From the NCBI RefSeq assembly GCF_022539505.1, contig NC_061514.1, forward strand, positions 339,806,644 through 339,870,643: DNA of 64,000 bases, in the 5' to 3' direction. This DNA comes from Lolium rigidum. Its lineage: Eukaryota > Streptophyta > Magnoliopsida > Poales > Poaceae. A program made the position numbers and the translations under genes. The notes beneath the pieces were generated by a model. That model saw nothing but the letters and a program-made list of their open reading frames with translations. It ran no database searches and had not been told where the DNA came from. Numbering within the stretch: position 1 is the first letter of the stretch; each line of letters opens with the position of its first letter. Shown piece by piece: positions 20,216 to 33,730 of this stretch.

Positions 20216-22234
20216 TACATACTTATATATATCTCCGCCCTTTTGGTTCCAGCACAAAAGCTAGTAACATAAGAGATGTGCATGGTTTTTTCTTGCGAAA
20301 TACGGTACAACCCATAGACACTCACACATACATACATACACTCACCTCTTGTGTGTTTATGCATGGTCGATGTAGAACTCATCATAGTTGGTGTAGCCGC
20401 AATCGCCAGGGACGCAAAAAATTGTGTGTTTTTTTTTTGATGGAGCTGCAACCGTGAAAGAGGCACCTTTCGGCAGGTCTGATGTAGTCGTACAACTTGA
20501 TGCCGTGGTTCGGCTCATTGTAGTACAGATTGGTAGTGATATGTAGTCAGATTGGACTTGCCCTAAACGTTCGACTCTAACACAAAATTGTACCCAACAA
20601 CCAATCGTACCCTAGTTGGTGCTAATATTCTACTCTCTGAAATGAGAATGAAACGAGAAGTACATCTGCGAGGAAATACATCACCTTAAATTGATGATAG
20701 CGCATTATTCGATATGTGCCACCACAATATTATGTAAATAAAAGTCACCATTACTGAAAAAAAATACTTTGTAGATGGGTGGTTATTAATTATTCCATTT
20801 TAATAAGCATAATGTATTAGTAACCATTTATGTATTATTTAAACCATATGTATTAGTAAGCATAATGTAGATCTTCAAAACCATATGTATCATTTAAACA
20901 TGATTATAATAAAGTTCGGACTTCAGGCTAGCAAGTAATTTTTTGTGTGGTGTAATCAGTATGGAGGTTAACATTTGGGCTATGTGATCTCCGTATTCGT
21001 GGTATAATTATTATGATTTGTATGTTGTGATTCAAGTTAAAAGTAAAGTTTAATTGATCCAATTGAGCAATAGACAAGTATTGTTTTCCCCGCAAAAAAA
21101 TAGGCAATTATTATTTTGAAGATCTTTTAAATCTAATAGCAAACTAAAGTTGCTTCATGAATGGCGATAAAAATATAACTTATTATCTTCAACTGGTAAA
21201 GATGTTATCAGACCTGGGTATAGATATCCATGGATATCATCTGACCTATAAATGTGTAGGGGGGTCATAAACTAGTCTCCTTAGAAAGGCACCACCATGC
21301 TAGCTTTATTTCTATTCATTTATTTCTTTGTATTGTGCATTGAGTATAACTAGCTAGGTGACCCTCGCAAATACGAGAACATCGTCTTAAGTGCAATTAT
21401 GGGTCTATGAATATTAAAATACTAACTTATAAATGGCATTATTCTTCAACCACCACAAACTATGATCATGGTTCACATAGTTGCTTGCTCATAAGTTTTT
21501 TTTACAAAGGAATTGAGTGGGGCGGCTCCAGAAGATGGGCTCGTCGGCCCGTTCTGAAGGAGTAGCATCCTACGCATTAAAAGAAAGATGGGCTAATTCT
21601 CAAAAAAAAGATGGGCTGCCACTAGGGCCCACGCTGTTGGGCCTCACTTTCTCTCAGCCTGCCAACGACCTGAGTGTTGGAAGTTTCTAGCAACAGGGCA
21701 AGATCCATTGGAGTGAACCGTTCGTCCGAAATGGCTCTGGGAATCTGGAAACACAGATATCATCTTCCCAGCTGGAGGCATTTACTGCCATTTCCGCGGG
21801 AACAGGGAAATGCAAAATCGTAAATCTGCAATCTGAAATAAGCACGAGTGGCAACTGATGAGTAGTCATCGCAGACATAGACGCTCGTCAATGAGAACAT
21901 ATAACATCGGGAAGGAAAACAAGTCTAAGGTCGCAGCTAACAAAAACAGACTATTTCCAGGTTTATCTTTGGCAAAGCCCTACTCCAACGCTGTCACCAC
22001 ATCAGCAAGAGAGTTTCAAGTTTCAAGGCCAGATTGAGGGAGAGCACACACGTATAGCTTTCATCAGTCAACTGGAACGACTAATAGAATACAAGAAATA
22101 TATAACAATAACTAATAAGTTACACCTTATACATGCTGTGACATTAAGAATACACACTGCATAGGCACATACATCGTCAAATTTTCCTTCCCCTACATAT
22201 GTATACCACGAGAAAGAATGTTAGCCGCGGCGCA
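20216..22234. other. Intergenic DNA between dirigent copy 2 and ALY
   Basis: Mostly AT-rich with no intact gene. A CA/CATA microsatellite is at 20322-20345. The last few hundred bases before 22234 are probably the ALY 3' UTR. No transposon ends could be paired. Confidence 0.4.
20476..20540 (-). pseudogene. Possible dirigent C-terminal fragment
   Basis: Minus-strand reading gives NLYYNEPNHGIKLYDYI, which can be set against [16 protein letters not shown] of the two dirigent genes (LYY and IKLY shared at the right spacing). It is only ~17 residues long, with no further homology on either side, and lies just upstream of copy 2. It could be a remnant of a third tandem copy or chance. Confidence 0.25.
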
Positions 22235-25200
22235 CTAACCACTAGGAGTGGGTATCAGCGCCAGCATTTGGTTCTTGATGATACCCATGCACATCTCAAT
22301 CTCCCTGAAGATCGGGACATTCTGCGAGCTGCACGGTTGTAGGCGTGAGAGCGCCGAATCGAGAATGTGCGCCACTTCGGCAGGATGATACTGCTTCTCC
22401 GTGCAGTTCTGATGCATTCAAAGGAAGAATACCCATTAGAACACCAGCACATAACGCCTGAAAAATATGCAACCTCTATGGTTTGTTTACCTGTATCATA
22501 AGGATGGTAGCTACACAGGATGAAATCAACTCTGAAGGGAACTGAGTTTCAGAATCACGGCCGTTGGGCAATCTTGGACCGGAAACGTTAGTTGTCGCAG
22601 GGTCAAAGCGGCCAGAAGTGCTGTTATCCTGACAGGCTGAATTTGCCTGTCCCGAATCGGGAGGTATCCGCCGTATGCCTAGTATGCTAGAACCAAAACC
22701 GGTGCCACGGATATTCAGATTGTCTAGTGCTTCCCCTATTTTCGCAAAAGCATTCTCCCCGTCACTTACTTTGCACATTGCCTGATTACACAGAAAAAGG
22801 TAGACAGCAGACACGTAAATTAACAACAAAGCAAAGTTGTATACCTCAGTAACACCAGATGTACAAGGGCAGAATAAAATAGGCAATGCTTCAGACATGA
22901 AAGAAAAATCTAGAAGCTAAATGCTCCATGCATCCAACACTAAACCTAATTGTGAGGGTGCAGACTACAGAAAATAGATTACAAAAATGGAACAGGAAAT
23001 TATCAACGAACCATGAATCTTTAGTTACCTCAAGCACTGAACTGAACATAAATGATTGTTGATAAAAAAAAAAGTAGGTTCTCTTTGCTACCTATTCACT
23101 TCAAATTTTCACGCATTTCATTATTAACTCAATATTTACTGTTAGATTACGAATTTGAAATATTTTTTTAGTTAATATGATCTCGTGAGTGGTGAAGTCC
23201 AAAGAGCAATATAGGGTTCATGATCTGGTTGAAAAGGATCGCTTTCTGCATTCTGACAGCATATATGCTTTTAACTATTACCATGCAGTGAGACTGATCT
23301 ATACTAACGGATGTGGATGGTGATCATCCAACGTATATAAAGGAATGAATATCAAGAACCCCTGGACTGAATAACATAATAACATGATAAAGTATGAATG
23401 CGTATAACTATCTAACCTGAATAGCAACATCAACCATTGCCTTAGCTCTGCACCTCGAAGTGTCAATAATTTCCATGACTTGGGATCCAGACTCCTGGTT
23501 AATATAACCAAAAAGGTTAGATGCGTCTGGTGTTCTATTAAAAGCACCACTGTTTTCCACGCATTTAGGAATAGGATATGACTGCGTGGGATGCCCATGA
23601 AATGTGTTACGTTGCCGCAGAGAAAGCAAGGCCGAAGCAACCTGAGTATGAAAATATATTGTTGAATCTTGTTAGTGCATGATATCCACACACAAAAAAG
23701 ACTACTGCAAGTGACATGTAGAACTGGGAATTACATGATCATTCGAATCTCTTAGCTGTACAAGCACCATGGCATATTGCTTCCTGAAGTGCTCCAAATC
23801 TCTAATAGTTTCCCCATCCTTCTGCTTTCCAGACACCTCTTCATTCATGTGCCTCAATTCTACCAGCAAAGCTTCCTACAAAAGATTAAATGGTTCATAG
23901 ACATAAATATTGTGCACTTGGATTGCGTAAAAATCCCCTAGCATGTTTATCCAATAAATTATTATTGCATACTGGCCCCACGGTGGAATTTGGATGATTG
24001 TAGAGTTCTTCAGTCACAGGCTGACATGGAACCAAAACAGACTCATATGGTCATATGGATTCGTCCAATTCCAATTTTCAATTATGACTTCCAACTTTTA
24101 ATAACAAAGGCGGTTTCCATTTTCATCTTCGAACACTAGAGAAAACACAATCACAAAGACCAAGCATGTTGCACTTGCCTTTTTATCAAGGGCGCGTGAT
24201 AGGTCAGCAAGAGCCCTTATATCTGCTTCTCGTTCCTGTAGCTGTGACAGTGTACATGGCTGACTATACATTGCCTGTTGTGCAGCAACTGTAGACTCAT
24301 CTCCAGTATTTTTTGCATGTGCAACTGAATCAAATGTGTCTCCCTGTTGCAGAAATTCCACAAGGGGGCAACAGTTAGGTTATTCCACATCGAGTACATA
24401 TATTATAAAGCTCCCACTACATATGCTGTCAACTTAGCTTGCTTCATTAAAATACTTGTTGAGTGACTAAAAAGTACAAAGGAAGTTGCATCAGCACCGG
24501 TGAAACTCACATTTGGTACGAATCTTGCTGCGCCGCCACCACCATACTCTCTAGATCGATCCTCAAATTTTACTTCTGGGAAGCTGCGGTAGTATTTATT
24601 CACGATATTTTGCCGTCGGAGAGATTCGGGGAAATTTTCCAGTGGGTGTAGTGGCATACAATCAATATCCTGCAAAGTAAAGAAGTCCTTGACATTCAAC
24701 AACTTTTTTGTGGGTGAATAACAGCAACCTATTTGACATGGCAATATTTCATCTTTACATTGGTTTATTATTATATTCGAACAGACATAAAGAAGAAACA
24801 TTTGCACTAAGCCACTCAGATAGAAAATTCTTCCATAAGTATAACACCCCACATCCTCGGGTATAAAACAAATGAATAGAATGGGTATAGCTGTGCAAGG
24901 AAAGCCAATCACATTAAAGCATAGTGACCAAAACACAAACTGTATACCGCCCTCCCACCAGAGTAAAACAAGAGTTGTCCTAGAATTTGTGCAGTCAAGC
25001 TAATTAACCTTTGATCAATGAACATTTCATGTTTTTTAGGTTGAAGATATGAAAATATCAGTAGATTACTGTCTACATGTCATATATATATTTTTTAGAT
25101 TTTACAATGATAGTACACCGTAGAAACTTCCGGTCGCAAATCAAAATTGTTTTCTGCGGATTATGTGAGTGTACAAAACGACACTTTGGTCCATCCACAT

Positions 25201-28200
25201 GGACAAATGAAGAGAAACAAAAAAATGTATTACTCTTAGTTTTCAGTTCAGCATGGACAAATGAAGAGAAACAGTTTAGTGAAAGCATGCATTGCAGAGT
25301 GGAATACAAGAAATCAAAACAAATCAGTAGATAACATTTTAAACCATAAGAGAAAATAAAACATGCCACAAAAATAATCAAAATAGAACTTAGATATATA
25401 TTGTTTACCATGACAAACTCGACACCCAGCTCCGACCGATCAAATTGAACCCGGCAACGGTCAAGGTCAACAGTCAAAACACTGCCATCATGAAGTTCCC
25501 TGGTTTTGGGATGACAGGCTATGACACGCTGTCCAACTGCTAAAGGTCGAGCAAGATCAGTTGGTAGACCTTCTCGAACACCAGACTGGAGTTCAGCATA
25601 GTGTTGTCTGACTGACTCTCGATACTGAGAAAGCTTCTCTCTCTCCTCGTGTAAAAACTGCTTCGACAATCGACGTGGCTTTCCAAGAGAACTGCAAAAA
25701 ACTAGACTCAGAAAACAAACAAAGCTGAAGCAAAAAATCAACTGCAGATGACAGACCTCCGTATAACACCCCACTCAACACGAGTCAGCCTTGGCACATG
25801 ACCCAGCTTAACATGATTCAGGTACTCAACAAATTCACTCTTCGCAAACCATGGGTAATCAATTGCACTATAGAACCATTCGGACATGCACCATCTACGG
25901 AGAAATCGTGACGATAAGCAGTGAGAGAGCTTGTCCTGCAAGGGGTCAGGAAAAACATAAGTTGTAACTTCTATACCTTGCAAATGATGAGATGAATAGG
26001 TCAGAAAAGTTTCTTGACAAAACATCAAACCTTAAGATCGAGAACGTTATTCACTGGGTAGGTAACATTATCGCAGGAATCATCAGCACCCTCAGGAGGC
26101 TTACACTCTGGAGTAAGTGCTTTTAAAATGCCTAATTTGCGCCGGCTTCTAGCCTTCGACGGCGAGTCAGATTGCTGAGTTATTGCATTTTGTGTTGTGT
26201 CCATATTATCCATGGCTTCTTTTCCAACATCAGCATGTGCTGGAGAACTTTCCTGTGCTTTGGACTTGTTTTGTTTTGAAACTGGACTAACATGAGTATG
26301 CCTACCCTTATTAGAAACTACATTCCCTTCTTCAGCAGAAACCTAGCAAAGGCAGATATACAAGCAAAATCATATTTTGCCACACGGGAGGAAAGAAAAA
26401 TGTCAACTTGGCCATTTCAAGTTTTAAATTCACAAAGCCAAGGAGTGTTTGGGAGTGACATACTGTAGTAGGTCACCCACGGAAAATTTACAAAAGAAGG
26501 ATGTTTGGAAGGGAATACTTTGGCAACAGCAATGAGAGTTACTTTGATCAATGTATGTCTTAGTAGTCTCCCCATTTGCTATATGTCATTGACGTAAAAA
26601 ACTATATACCACATGGATAAGAGAAGGAGAAAGTTGCTTAAAAACAAGGAGGTCATGCAACAAAAAAGTATTTTCTCCTCTTAAGTGGGAGAAGGTATGT
26701 TGTCCAAATGGAGGTTTAAAGATTAAGAATCAGAGAGAGCTTTATTTTGTTCTTCTTACTAAATGAAAACTGTTTATCAGGAGCAACAAAAGAAAAGGCA
26801 AGACTATAAGTGGGGTGCGTACCTCAGTCTTCTCAATATCTTTTAGTGCATTCTTTCCATCTTTGGAGATCTGAACATAAAGCAGCAAATATATGCAAAT
26901 CATAAGCAACGTACAGAACTAACAATATTGTGGCTTGTCACATGTTCAACAGGTAACAGTTTTGCAGGTACCTTTCCTGTGGAATACTTTCTTTTCTTTT
27001 TCTCCGTTTTAACACCACATTTACAATCTTGCTGCTTTACTTCAGAAATAGCACTTCCATCATGATGTGGATCTTTAGTAAGTCTAGCTTTTTTCCTAGT
27101 AACCATCTCAATGTTTACAAGTTCTGACTGCCTTTTAATCTTCTTCGTTTTTCTGGAGTTGTCTTTTTTCTCAAAAAGTGGTACTGGTGCAGGAACACTA
27201 GGCTTCTCATCAGATTCATTTGGCTTCTCATCAGATTCATTGTCTTTGCTTTCATCCTTAATGTGTGCTGATGATTCTGGAAAACAAGCACAGGCAATAT
27301 CAATAGCACAATCAAACACAAAGCATTAAAACTTAGCATATTGGTCAAAACCTAACTCTGCAAAACCACTTTTGTCCATAACTTTTCTGAGATTTTCACA
27401 TGATGGTCGGACTGCTAAAACTTGCAAAAAATCTACCTTTGAGGACCTGGTTAAACAATTTGTTGACTTCAGTGAGTAAACTTATTATTGAACAGTATGC
27501 CCAGTATCTACAATTCTTGTGGTTGCAAATGGAAGCCGGTGAATGAAGTTAAGTGTGTTGCAGGTAAAACAGGTGGAAGGTATCTACACAGCTACAGAGT
27601 TGCCTAGAAACTAGTCAACAATGTATGCAGGTGCTCAATAGCATTATAATAAGGAATAATAAGAAGGAATAATAAGAAGAAGAAACATTTGCTGTATCCA
27701 TTTCTTCCATAAAACATGCAGGCATGCTTGGAGCTGTGGGGGTACATAAATGGTCCTTGTATGTATAGGAATTTATGCAGATTGCAGAACTCCTTTAAGA
27801 TTAGACTCCACAAAAGATTAGAACGACATATTGGCTCCACGGATAATCAGCTCTGACTCCATTGTACAGCGATTGCAAGAACTTAAGTACTAAACTGTAC
27901 TGCCAAGCTGTCCATTGCATGGTTTTGCCACCGCATCACATAATTATTAAAAAAGTAACTACTATTACATGATAAAGGATACAGTGAGGTGCACGGAAAT
28001 TAAATAGTAAAAATATATTCCCACTTCTGAATTAGCACCATAGTCTGAGATAAGACTAACCAGATTCAGCATTGGAAGAAGGCTGTAGAATATTCACAGA
28101 TATATCAGCTAATGTATGCAATGCATCGAGAGCTGAGATTTCATCTGCCAAACAAAGTCCAATTAGGCAAATCAGGACCAAAGGTTTGTGCTATATAGAT

Positions 28201-31200
28201 ACAAAAGCAAGAACTCCAACAAAGTATCCTTACAACTTAGCAAGCATTACACAGTAAAATAAATAATATGTGAGCGCAAAGCAAAGATGAACAGACTGTA
28301 TTACAATTTACAAAGAACAACAGATCCTCCTTACGAAGTTTGTAGAGCAACATCGATTTCAGTGTAATAATCATTACATAGTTCTGTTTGAGTTTTCCAT
28401 GGTAGGGAGATTGTCAGTTTATTTTACAAATGCAACAACCCAATGAAGACAACAAATATTCTGAAATAAAACTGATGGTTGACCACCAAAGCATAGGACA
28501 TACTTATGTTTCACCACAGGATCACAAGAAAATACTGTGATGTACGTAAATATGAGAAGCTTAGCCCATTGTCCTTCTTGCTGGAATACTATTCTCATTC
28601 AATAAAAAAAAAATCGAGAAAACGCAAAAAGCCTTTGTGCTTCTTTTCATTGAAAAGGTAGAAGGGTTTGTGTTACACTCCTTCGAAGAGGTTTACTATT
28701 ATCATTCAATAATATGAATATGTCTATATTGTATTCAATAGTTGAGAAAATACTACCCTGCAACTTTATAAAAGATAAGACTCAAGTCAATAAACCACCT
28801 AACTGATAGTTTCAACTGTGCTAGAAGCCTAGAAGAAAATATGCTGTGATCATCTTTCAATAATTCCATTACCTTTCTAAAAATAAAAGATAAGATCAGA
28901 CATACCGCCAAAAAATAGCTGGCGACTTCTTTTGCTTGATTTATTAGATGGCCATGAAGCTTTACTTCCTAATGCGTCCACCTCTGATTCATATTTAGCT
29001 TTTCTGGCGCTGTACCCTTCTTCAGTGCCACTGCAAGCCTCTCTGTCATCTTCGAATTGATCATCTGTTTTGTGTGCAGCTTTCTTTCTTCTCCTCTGAG
29101 GCCTCTTCAACTTTTGCTTAGACTTGCCAAATGCAGAGCCTTCATTGTTCATAAAATAAGAATCATATTTGGGATGGTCACCAGTCTCTGCTTCCCTGCT
29201 TCCTAAGCTACCTTCTGGATAATCAGCTTCTACTTGAAATCCATGCATCTTTGAGCTTCCCATCTCTGAATCCGCATTCTGCAAACATCATACAGATATG
29301 ATCATGCAATTACCTTGCAAGATGAGTGGACTAGAGATAAAGAGCAAATATATCCTGGGTTCTTACTTTTCTGTCAGCACTTTTAATAGGAGACAGGAAC
29401 ATATGATCACTCGATCTTCCAGGTGTTTGAGAAACCTGAGGTGAGCCTCCTCTTTGACAGACCTCTGCTAGAGCTAGAGCTGCTACATGAGCACCTTCAT
29501 CATCACCATTAGTAGCATCTGGTTTTGCTTGTCTATTTGCTGGACCTATCTTGTCATCTCGGTGGTACATGCTTGCAACAGGCACTCGCGGGGTCCTTTT
29601 TCCAACAGCACGTGGCCTGTTCCCTACAAACAAGTCTAGACAAGTTTCAAGACCTCAATCCTAATTTTGTGTATGAGTACACAGTGCCACATCTTAATAC
29701 TGTGCAGCCATGAAGCAAATTTCGGAGGTCATATTTTCAACCATTAAATAGCAGTTAGTCCTAAAGTTAGAGAGTAGAGAGTAATAACACATGCCGATGT
29801 GAACTTAACATAAATGTATCCGTGTTTAATTATAAGAAGGGAACACATCTACGAGTTCACAATTTCATTGTAGATTGTGAAATGTTTTGTGCTCATAGTT
29901 GAATTGTAGATTGTTAACTGTTTACAAAAACTAAAACACTAACAGAGAATAAATTTAGACTTAAAAGCTTTTGGTAAATGAAATTGTGAACTGTTCTGTG
30001 TTCTCCTTAGGGCATGTACAAGGTGCTTACGGAGGTGTGCTATTTCTACACCAGAGGTGCCTAATTAAGCATCTGTCCTTTAGAAATAGGCACTCTGCTT
30101 CAGAAAAAACCGGGTTTATTTTTTGTAAGCACCTTGCATTACAGATGCCATTAGGGGTGGGCATGGTTCGTGTTCAGAAACCGCACCTGATCTAACGAAC
30201 CAAATCTCATATGAAATTGCATGGATCAAACCTTCGGGCCAAAATGTCTGCTACACTTAATCCACTGTATCTAATGTAATGATCCATTTCCTTTGGGTGA
30301 GGGAGAGCGAGAGCAAGTGCTGCAGAACTCAAGCAAGTTTATCAGCAGGCAGGGACGCTGGTTACCAGCCCCGCCCTTCTGTATCTTCTCTACAGCACAG
30401 CCTGCCCACCAGTGTTCCACTCAGCTCCCTTTTCTCACTTGCGGCCGCGAGATCTGCCCCCGGTGAGGGCATTGCCGGAGGACGGAGCCCTTAGCTCCTC
30501 TATCGTCACTAAGCCGTGCAAAGGAAGCAGACCACAGTTTGTCTCTCTTGGTTATTTCTGGATTTTGATTTTGCAATTGAAAAAGATGGATTGAAAGGAA
30601 GGGGAGAAAATGAAGTTTTCGCCTGAAGGAATAGGTTCCTGATTTTGTATTATCTCCTGATTGCTTGCTATTTGTATCCAAAAAAAAACTAGTTAATATT
30701 TACCCCTCCTTGCTTGCTTCTCTGCAGACAGGGCGTAGCCGACTAAAATAGGTCCATCCCTATATTCCAATGCACCGATTTCCCCTTGTGTCTTTTTTCT
30801 GATCCAAACCTCTGAACCAAAGTCAAAGTGCTCACTGTCCCGGAGCAGGAAGACTGACCCTTGGATTGAGTCGAAATACACACCCCCCTAGTTTTCGTTT
30901 TTAGATAAAACTTTATTAGACTCGAATTAGAAAATCTACTACCTCTGTCCATAAAAGGATGTCAGAAGTTTGTCTAAATTCGGATGTATCTATAGAGTGT
31001 ATAGATACATCCGAATTTAGAGTGTATAGATACATCCGAATTTAGACAAACTTCTGACATCCTTTTATGGACAGAGGGAGTACTAAAGATTAAAAAAAGA
31101 AAAGGACATGTATGCTACTATTCACAGCATATCTGAGTTTTCTATTTCTTCTACTCCCTCTGATTCATATTCTTTACCACTAGTATGAATGTATCTAGAA

Positions 31201-33713
31201 CTAAAATATGTCTAGATACATCTATATTAGTGGCAACTAATATGGATCGGAGGGAGTAATACATTTAGACTTTGATGTTCAAATTACCTCCAGAACGTTT
31301 CTTCTTCAACAGAGAAAGGCATCCATAGCTCGATGAAGTGGGCTGAGATTGCAATAGATCAGGGTAGCGTGTATCAGATGTCTTCGACGCAGATTGAAGC
31401 TTTGCACGCCCACGCTTCTGTGGCTTCCTAGAAGCTTTCAGTGAATCATTACTCTCGCGATCACTGTTACTTCCATCCTACAGTTCAGAGCATATGTCCT
31501 TAGTTACAAACATTCTTGGTAAACGCAATAAAATGGCACAGAGCGCTAACAGACTAACTGTGACCCAAGGCTGCACATATGCCACCATAAGGGCTAGGTA
31601 TACCATTCCGCTACTTCACAAGAACACATGTGTTGTAATCTTATAAGGGAGAAATTCATTCCATTTTATGATGTTGAAGTAATTCCTCAAGAATGTTGCT
31701 ATAAATGATGGGCAAGTAATGGAGATGTCAGCCTGAAAATCATTTAATAGCTTAATATAGTCAACACAAACGACTATTACAATCTTAATAGTTGCAGCTC
31801 CTAAGCATTTCATACTATTATATTACTAGATGCAACAAATAGTTCTTGTTCTTGTACTTGATATAGATTTCACAAATATCAAGAATCAACTAATATTTGA
31901 TACAGTACTTTATGGAATCCCTGTTAAACTTTCACAACATTTTCAGGTATCCGTGGAAAGAACTACAGAAGCTTGAATATTATAGGCATTCAAGTTTAAC
32001 TTTACCAGAATATTATAGTGATCGGTCATCATCGCTATCAACCCTGCAGCAGTAGCAGTTCCCTCTGCAAGAGATAAATATGCCTGGACATACAACAGAG
32101 CTTGATCAATTTATCAGCATAACCATAAAAAAATAGCAAAAGAAAGACAAATACATGCAAAATGAATTGTGCAACTTATACAATCTATTTAAACAATCTA
32201 TCATGCATACATATGGGCATAGCAGGAGATAAGGCTGGAACCAAATGGATGGAATCCAAGATCTCAGTATATATCACAATGATTATTGACTGATATGGTG
32301 GCCAGCCCTGGGATCTTATGCTATGAAAAACTCAAGTATTGCTTTGCTAAAATTAGCCCACTAAACTACAAGAAACAGCATCACAACAATAAACTAATGC
32401 CACACATTTTTGCTAGTCAGGATTGAAAGTTAAAACAAGCTGGTGTGTGGTAGGTAACCAAGTGCAGACAGTCCAGAACCGCCACCGAACACAAAGGAGG
32501 GCTGGGATTTACCCTATTCATGTTGTAAAGAGCCTCCACCATATCAGATGTTCTATCATGGACGGCAGCAGCCACCTGCAAGTTGAGATGAACAATCAGT
32601 AATATAAATTCAGGTCTTCAAACTAGATAGCATCCTTATTAAACCTGCTCCCACCCACCAGCAGGATCGGAGGAAGTGAGAGTAGTAAGTTTGTCAGGCT
32701 AGGTGGCCTGTGAGGACCAGAGACGTAGTTAACCCAAAAATTGGCTGAATGGAGTGGGATTTTGAGTTTTGACTAAGGAAGCCCGAAGCCAACGAAGATA
32801 GGTTTGGTGTGAACTGAGTTGAGTCCGGCCCGTTTAGGTGACAAGCCCACCTTTTACAGTCACAGGGGAATGCAACGGTGGTAGCACACTGCTGCTACTA
32901 TTTGAAACTCGCATGGTCACACTTCCTTAAGGAATGCAAAAGGATCTAGGAAAATATGTAACTACTCCATATTTGTACACCGAGCTTGACCTTGTCTCTC
33001 GGTACATGGAAGACTGCTAGGACTCTGCTTGAACAACAATATATGTTTATTATAGTGCATTAGCTTCTCAGATACTGCCTACATTGATATAACAGCATGA
33101 TATGATGGATTACCAAGATTATTTTCCCTGTATATAAGCCACATATATTTAACAAGTTGAAAATAACAAGCATGTAGGTCTGATAAGTGATAATACTCTC
33201 GAAGAAACGCAAAGGACCTTTGCTTTTCATTTCACTGAAAAGGTAGAGTTTGATTTACAATCCTCCTAAGAGGTGGGTTACAACATGTTCGTTATTTTCA
33301 AGTGATAATACTGCTGCTTGATAAAAATAAATTTCTCGGGTAATCCTGTTGGCGTAGTATGAGGTTACCTAAAGAATAAATTCCTAACTGTTTAACAAAA
33401 GTACTCCCACACCACAATAAGAAGGCAGAGATCAAACCTTCTTCCAATCTTTTCCATATTTTCTATAAGCTCCATAGAAGTGCTCCAGCTCATCTTTGGT
33501 CCACTGAGAACCAAGGTCAGATAACTTTTTCTTCTGCAAATAAATGCTTCTGTGATCAATGACACAACTATGTGATTGTATAAACCACAGTAGAGTGCAG
33601 GTACTTACTCGCACTTTATTTTTATGTACAACCGCGGCATCCTTATCGTTCCAATCTTCGTTAATTTTGGCATAGCGCTTGTTTACATTTCTCACTTTTC
33701 TTGTCGAAGACAT
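22235..33713 (-). CDS. ALWAYS EARLY (LIN9/Mip130-type) chromatin regulator
   Basis: Nineteen exons join in frame to 1175 codons: 33713-33609, 33533-33438, 32575-32513, 32083-32006, 31477-31288, 29623-29367, 29278-28906, 28144-28061, 27276-26972, 26870-26823, 26342-26031, 25935-25757, 25691-25409, 24669-24511, 24343-24179, 23875-23735, 23641-23417, 22781-22491, 22408-22235. A SANT/Myb-like domain (residues ~42-88: [23 protein letters not shown], then [12 protein letters not shown]) is followed by MMTDHYNIL, basic regions, and the DIRP domain (~638-730: [28 protein letters not shown], then [16 protein letters not shown] and [17 protein letters not shown]). A Tudor-like stretch and the C-terminal [16 protein letters not shown] and [15 protein letters not shown] blocks are typical of plant ALY proteins. 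LIN9-family members are core subunits of nuclear DREAM/MuvB complexes that control cell-cycle and developmental genes. Length fits the family. All introns are GT-AG except intron 15, which looks GC-AG. Confidence 0.95.
28607..28705. repeat. Dispersed ~100-bp repeat in an ALY intron, copy 1
   Basis: CGAGAAAACGCAAAAAGCC, TTTTCATTGAAAAGGTAGAA and CTCCTTCGAAGAGGT match 33197-33285 in order. It is a known-looking Triticeae interspersed repeat, but I cannot name the family. Confidence 0.55.
30010..30150. mobile_element. Harbinger-like MITE in ALY intron 5
   Basis: Left GGGCATGTACAAGGTGCTTA and right GTAAGCACCTTGCATT...GATGCC are inverted, with TTA on both sides (30007-30009 and 30151-30153). The ends are imperfect, so boundaries are approximate. 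Confidence 0.55.
30939..31080. mobile_element. Stowaway MITE in ALY intron 5
   Basis: CTACCTCTGTCCATAAAAGG on the left pairs with CCTTTTATGGACAGAGGGAG on the right, flanked by TA on both sides. The arms form an almost perfect hairpin, and an internal 25-base unit (GTGTATAGATACATCCG...) is repeated at the loop. Confidence 0.85.
31154..31256. mobile_element. Second Stowaway MITE in ALY intron 5
   Basis: 103 bp, CTCCCTCTGATTCATAT on the left and ATATGGATCGGAGGGAG on the right, with TA target duplications. This is a typical Triticeae Stowaway without coding capacity. Confidence 0.85.
33197..33290. repeat. Dispersed ~100-bp repeat in an ALY intron, copy 2
   Basis: GAAACGCAAAGGACCTTTGC, TTTCACTGAAAAGGTAGAG and CCTCCTAAGAGGTGGGTTAC match the repeat at 28607-28705. 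Confidence 0.55.
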
Positions 33714-33730
33714 TGAGAGTCACGGAACAA

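Noticed and set aside
24403..24936. 177-codon frame overlapping ALY exon 14
   Set aside because: Only the part matching [13 protein letters not shown] to RFVPN is exon; the rest is intron read-through.
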